In this document: in pieces, positions 60,782 through 64,000 of the stretch
Numbering within the stretch: the first letter of the stretch is position 1
How the letters are laid out: every line of letters begins with the position of its first letter
Assembly: GCF_020882245.1 (NCBI RefSeq)
Contig: NC_083597.1
Coordinates: forward strand, 73,634,152-73,698,151
Reading direction: 5' to 3'
Source: Rhopalosiphum padi
Taxonomy: Eukaryota > Arthropoda > Insecta > Hemiptera > Aphididae
Length of the DNA stretch: 64,000 bases
Program-made: the position numbers and the translations under genes
Notes under the pieces: model-generated
Databases searched by the model: none
What the model saw: only the letters and a program-made list of their open reading frames with translations
What the model was told of the DNA's origin: nothing

Positions 60782-62086
60782 TCAATCATTTCCAATTTGT
60801 AATTCTTTCCACCGCGTTTCAAGGTCCAAGAACTTTTGTTGTAGAATTTTTTCTCGTTCTTTTTGACGATCCACATCATCAGTTAATGACTAAAATATAA
60901 TTCATTATTAAAAAAAATATATTTATTAATTTAATAATGATTATGAAATTTTTATTTAACCTGTTTGGCTATATTATTATACCAAACAGATAATAATAAT
61001 TAAAACAACAAATGGGGCTACAAAAATGTAAGCAAATAAAAAATTTTCTATTTAAATCTATTTAAAATCACCTGTAGTCGTTTTGGTATAGCAGATTCTT
61101 CCTGTCGTTGCAAAAACTGAAAAGTTGATAATTCTAAATGTCCTTGTTCAATTTCATCAACGCTGGTTATGAATTGTTTGATAAGACCTTGAGATCGAGT
61201 CTAAATAAACAAAATTATCATATTAAAAACTTAGTCCTAGAATAATTATTATTAAAATCATTATATTTATATTACATACTTGATATCCTCCAAGAATAAT
61301 TTTAATTTTTTTTTCCATTTTTCCAGCTTTTTTAGCTTCTTTAGTCATATGATTTCTATTCTGTTCCAGTTTTTTTTCCAGCGATTCAATTCTATCTTTT
61401 TTACTGGCTAAATTTGCTCTTGTATAACGATTTTGATTTGGCAGGAATAATACTTGGCCCAAACACTCACCCCATACTTGAGTAAATGAGTCTAATGACA
61501 ATTCACCATGATTCATACCTTGCTTAACAATTTCCATTTCTTTCATTAAGACTTGTTTTGCCTAAAATATATTTTATATAATAAGTAAATAAAAAATTTA
61601 TTTGCAAAATTAGACATTTATTTTTTGTTTGTTTCCTAAATCAGTAAATAGTAAATACAGATATTTTTTAATTACATTTTCCATTTCTTCTTCAGTAAAT
61701 TGTTGGTATGGGTGTGCTTGTAGATAAGCCAAATGTTGAGTTTCAGTTAGGATTGGTTGTTTTTTGGGACCACTTTGAGTGAGTGTAGCAACTTCTGGTG
61801 GTAGAGGGCTCCGAACAGCATCATAATGAAGCATTGTAATCATTTCTTGTTTAATCAATTCTTCAGCCTACATAACAAATTAAATATATATAAATATTTT
61901 ATATTATATGTAAATAATATTATTTTTAAATATTTGTTTAACACTACAGTTTAAAATGTATAATTACCCTTTGAAGATCTGTAAGAGGTGGCTCTGAATT
62001 CAAAGGTCTCAAAACAATATTAGTATCTGGTGGACGAGGTAAACATCGTTGGATTACTTGAGATCGTAACTTCATTTCTAATTGCC
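60782..62086 (-). CDS. CDC5L: CDC5L, spliceosomal Prp19-complex Myb protein, C-terminal part (5' partial)
   Basis: Core component of the Prp19/CDC5L complex of the activated spliceosome (family knowledge). Exons on the minus strand: 62086-61968, 61867-61676, 61561-61280, 61200-61072, 60889-60782, giving 275 residues and a TGA stop. Recognised blocks: VIQRCLPRPPDTN and LNSEPPLTDLQR; EELIKQEMITMLHYDAVRSP; PYQQFTEEEME; EIVKQGMNHGELSLDSF; YTRANLASKKDRIESLEKKL; NHMTKEAKKAGKMEKKIKI; LSTFQFLQRQEESAIPKRL; and a charged coiled-coil end REKILQQKFLDLETRWKEL. Exon 1 here begins two bases into a codon, so the Myb repeats and middle region lie beyond the window. The intron above 62086 is at least 1.9 kb and holds transposons. 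The C-terminus length is like human CDC5L. Confidence 0.95.
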
Positions 62087-62195
62087 CTGGAAATACACAA
62101 GTTATACATTATTTACCATAGTATAATAGGATTGGATTTAAAGTAGAGAAACTACGAGAGGATTCATATTTTTAGAGTAAATTGTATTGTATAGG

Positions 62196-62487
62196 CATAG
62201 GCAGAGCCAGGGGTGTAGCACTCCCTAAACAAATATTAAGTTCTTTACGTAATATGACGTTCTAAATATTCTAAATGGAGCGAGACATTGTATATAATAC
62301 ATAGTATAGTACAGTATATATATTATAAAAATACACAAACTCTACTTAAGAAGTAGATATAATAATAAATTTGTTTCTTTCAAAAAAAAAAATTGTTATT
62401 ATTATTACTTTTGTATTATAAAGGAAAGGAGTTAAGATTTCCAGAAATGTTTGCACTTTCTGTATATGAGAGCTAGCTCCGCCTATG
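62196..62487. mobile_element. Small inverted-repeat transposon, CATAGGC-end family, in CDC5L intron
   Basis: Left end CATAGGCAGAGCCAG and right end GCTCCGCCTATG are inverted copies with one difference over the first 12 bases. It is about 292 bases and non-coding. A clear target duplication was not found. Confidence 0.6.
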
Positions 62488-62523
62488 ATATATTGATATA
62501 TTTTTCATTTATAATTTGTATAC

Positions 62524-62595
62524 AGTAGAAATCACTAAAATGAACATCGCTTAAAATGAAATACTGCTTACAATAAGCAAAATGTTAGATTCCAA
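62524..62595. mobile_element. One-sided Tc1/pogo-type transposon end
   Basis: The sequence 'acagtagaaatcactaaaa' followed by repeats of 'aaaatgaa...gcttaaaatgaaatactgctta' resembles the repeated terminal segments of pogo-type elements. No opposite end was found. Confidence 0.35.
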
Positions 62596-63044
62596 CATGA
62601 GCACATAAGTTAGGTTAGGTGTATGTTATAATTTTCTTTTACAACGAACTATGGTTAAAACCAGATATTGGCTACAACGCCTACAACCAGTAAAACACAT
62701 TGAATTATACAATAAATGTTTAGTTATGAGCAAATAGATATATTTTTCCTATAATGTATATATTTTAAACCGGCTCATTATATTTTGATGGTATATTATA
62801 CATTTTACCTTTAATTTTATATATATGTTTTGTACTTGTATGTTATATACGAGAAAGTTCAATAAAATATTATTTTCAAAAATTAAATTTAAGTGTTTAA
62901 TATGAACAATAAAATTAAATTAAAAGTAAATTATAATACAACATGCATTTATATTACGATTTTTTTTTAAATAAATTATTTATGTATACAAAGATACAGT
63001 ATTAGTTTTAATTACCTACATAAGAGTAAAATAAATTCAACTGT

Positions 63045-63985
63045 TTTAGATTCTGAACAGAGTGATGATTGTATTATTGATTTTACAATGATGTGGTTTT
63101 TTTTTTTTTTTAATTTTTGTGTCTGTCATCACGTTTTGGAGTAGTAATAATGCTTAGATTTTCGACTTCAGCCCCTTTTTGAAAAGGAAAATTCATTTAG
63201 TTGGTACTTTGAGGGGTCAAAAGTAAAAAATTTCCAGTAATTTTCAAAAGTGTCAGGAAAAACGGGAAATTTTACGCATAACCACTATTCGCCAAAATCG
63301 ATATTTTGATTTTGCTGTAACTCAAAAACGAATCATTGTAAATACTTGAAATTTTCACCAAATGTTTATATTATAGATTATAATTTATAGTTATCTATTT
63401 ACGATTAAATTTTCAAAATATTATGACCATTTTTAAGTTACTTATAGACAATTGAAATTTTCTACTTTTTGTAAAATTGTTGTTTTCTTAAAATGCCGAT
63501 AAAAAAAAATTGGCTATCCAAAAAATCTTTAAAATTTAATACAAAGTTTATTATAAGTTGTACTTATCATAGTAAAAAAAAAAACCAAAAATTGTTAGTC
63601 ACAATTTTTTTATAAGCATTTAAAGTTAAAAATTTACGAAATATATCAAAATCGCGAAAATTTGCAATGCATTTTAAAGTTAAAAGATTTATTCCTAAGG
63701 TTGAAAAACCCAATACAAGGCTATCCATAAGTTTTCCTTCAAGTAACTGTAAAAAAATTCCAGCGTCAATATAGAAAAAATGTTATAAGCGTATGAAATG
63801 AAAATTTTTTTTGAAATCCTGTAAAATAATGATATATTACAATTTAAATATAGGTAATAATATAATATATCCAACTAATTATCACTGACTATCAAATCAT
63901 CTCCGTTCAGAATCGTTTTTCATATACAATGATACCCGTCATTGCATTCAAATTTAACACATCCATTATAGTGACCAGTGACCTA
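63045..63985 (+). mobile_element. Copy C of the CTGAGCGGAG interspersed repeat, nearly complete
   Basis: It begins 'gattctgaacagagtgatga' and ends 'ctccgttcagaatcgtttt' plus 'aaatttaacacatccatta'. The two ends are inverted copies, and the tail matches copy A (11625-13150). The internal 'gaaattttcaccaaatgtt' is shared by all copies. It lies in the CDC5L intron at the window edge. Confidence 0.65.
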
Positions 63986-64000
63986 CTCTCCATCTCTACT

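Noticed and set aside
62605..62625. TTAGG-like telomeric repeats
   Set aside because: Only two adjacent GTTAG-type units; far too short for a telomeric tract.
1..64000. tRNA, rRNA or CRISPR features
   Set aside because: No cloverleaf-like sequence with A and B boxes, no rRNA-like block and no regularly spaced direct repeats were seen by eye; a dedicated scan could still find a diverged tRNA.

Overview
This window looks like nuclear DNA of an insect, most likely an aphid (Hemiptera). It is strongly AT-rich, its protein-coding genes are cut into short exons with GT-AG introns, and introns and spacers are packed with small inverted-repeat DNA transposons and decayed retroelements. The aphid assignment is inference from base composition, short 'gtaggtacctat'-like words, repeat style and the look of the proteins; no search was run. 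All exon boundaries below were read by eye and checked for frame continuity.

Layout. (1) 1-18160: the C-terminal half of a Cys-loop ligand-gated anion channel on the + strand (five exons, one intron of about 13 kb; the extracellular half lies before the window). (2) 18161-27613: gene-poor DNA. (3) 27614-29334: a five-exon gene for a 185-residue coiled-coil protein I cannot name. (4) 29335-33079: transposon remnants. (5) 33080-37483: mitochondrial methionyl-tRNA formyltransferase, five exons, 360 residues. (6) 40843-44340: an arrestin-domain (ARRDC/alpha-arrestin) protein, seven exons, 348 residues, ending tail-to-tail about 107 bases from (7) UTP11 (minus, 251 residues, SSU processome). (8) LSM5 (minus, 91 residues, U6 snRNP/decay ring) head-to-head with (9) a divergent vasa-family DEAD-box helicase (+, 548 residues). 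(10) 56720-60175: a broken Jockey-type LINE carrying an inserted hAT element with a perfect 8-base target duplication. (11) 60782-62086: the last five exons of CDC5L on the minus strand, continuing beyond the window end.

Functional sense: most genes are housekeeping RNA-metabolism genes (UTP11 in rRNA processing, LSM5 and CDC5L in splicing, MTFMT in mitochondrial translation) without operon-like organisation. The most unusual gene is the vasa paralogue: it has a DEVD Walker B box, a QRIGRTGR motif VI, no zinc knuckles and almost no RG repeats, but keeps the vasa-type motif V and C-terminal tail. The transposons are the second story: at least six hAT-like insertions have recognisable target duplications, one sits inside a palindrome, and a 336-base fold-back lies in an intron.
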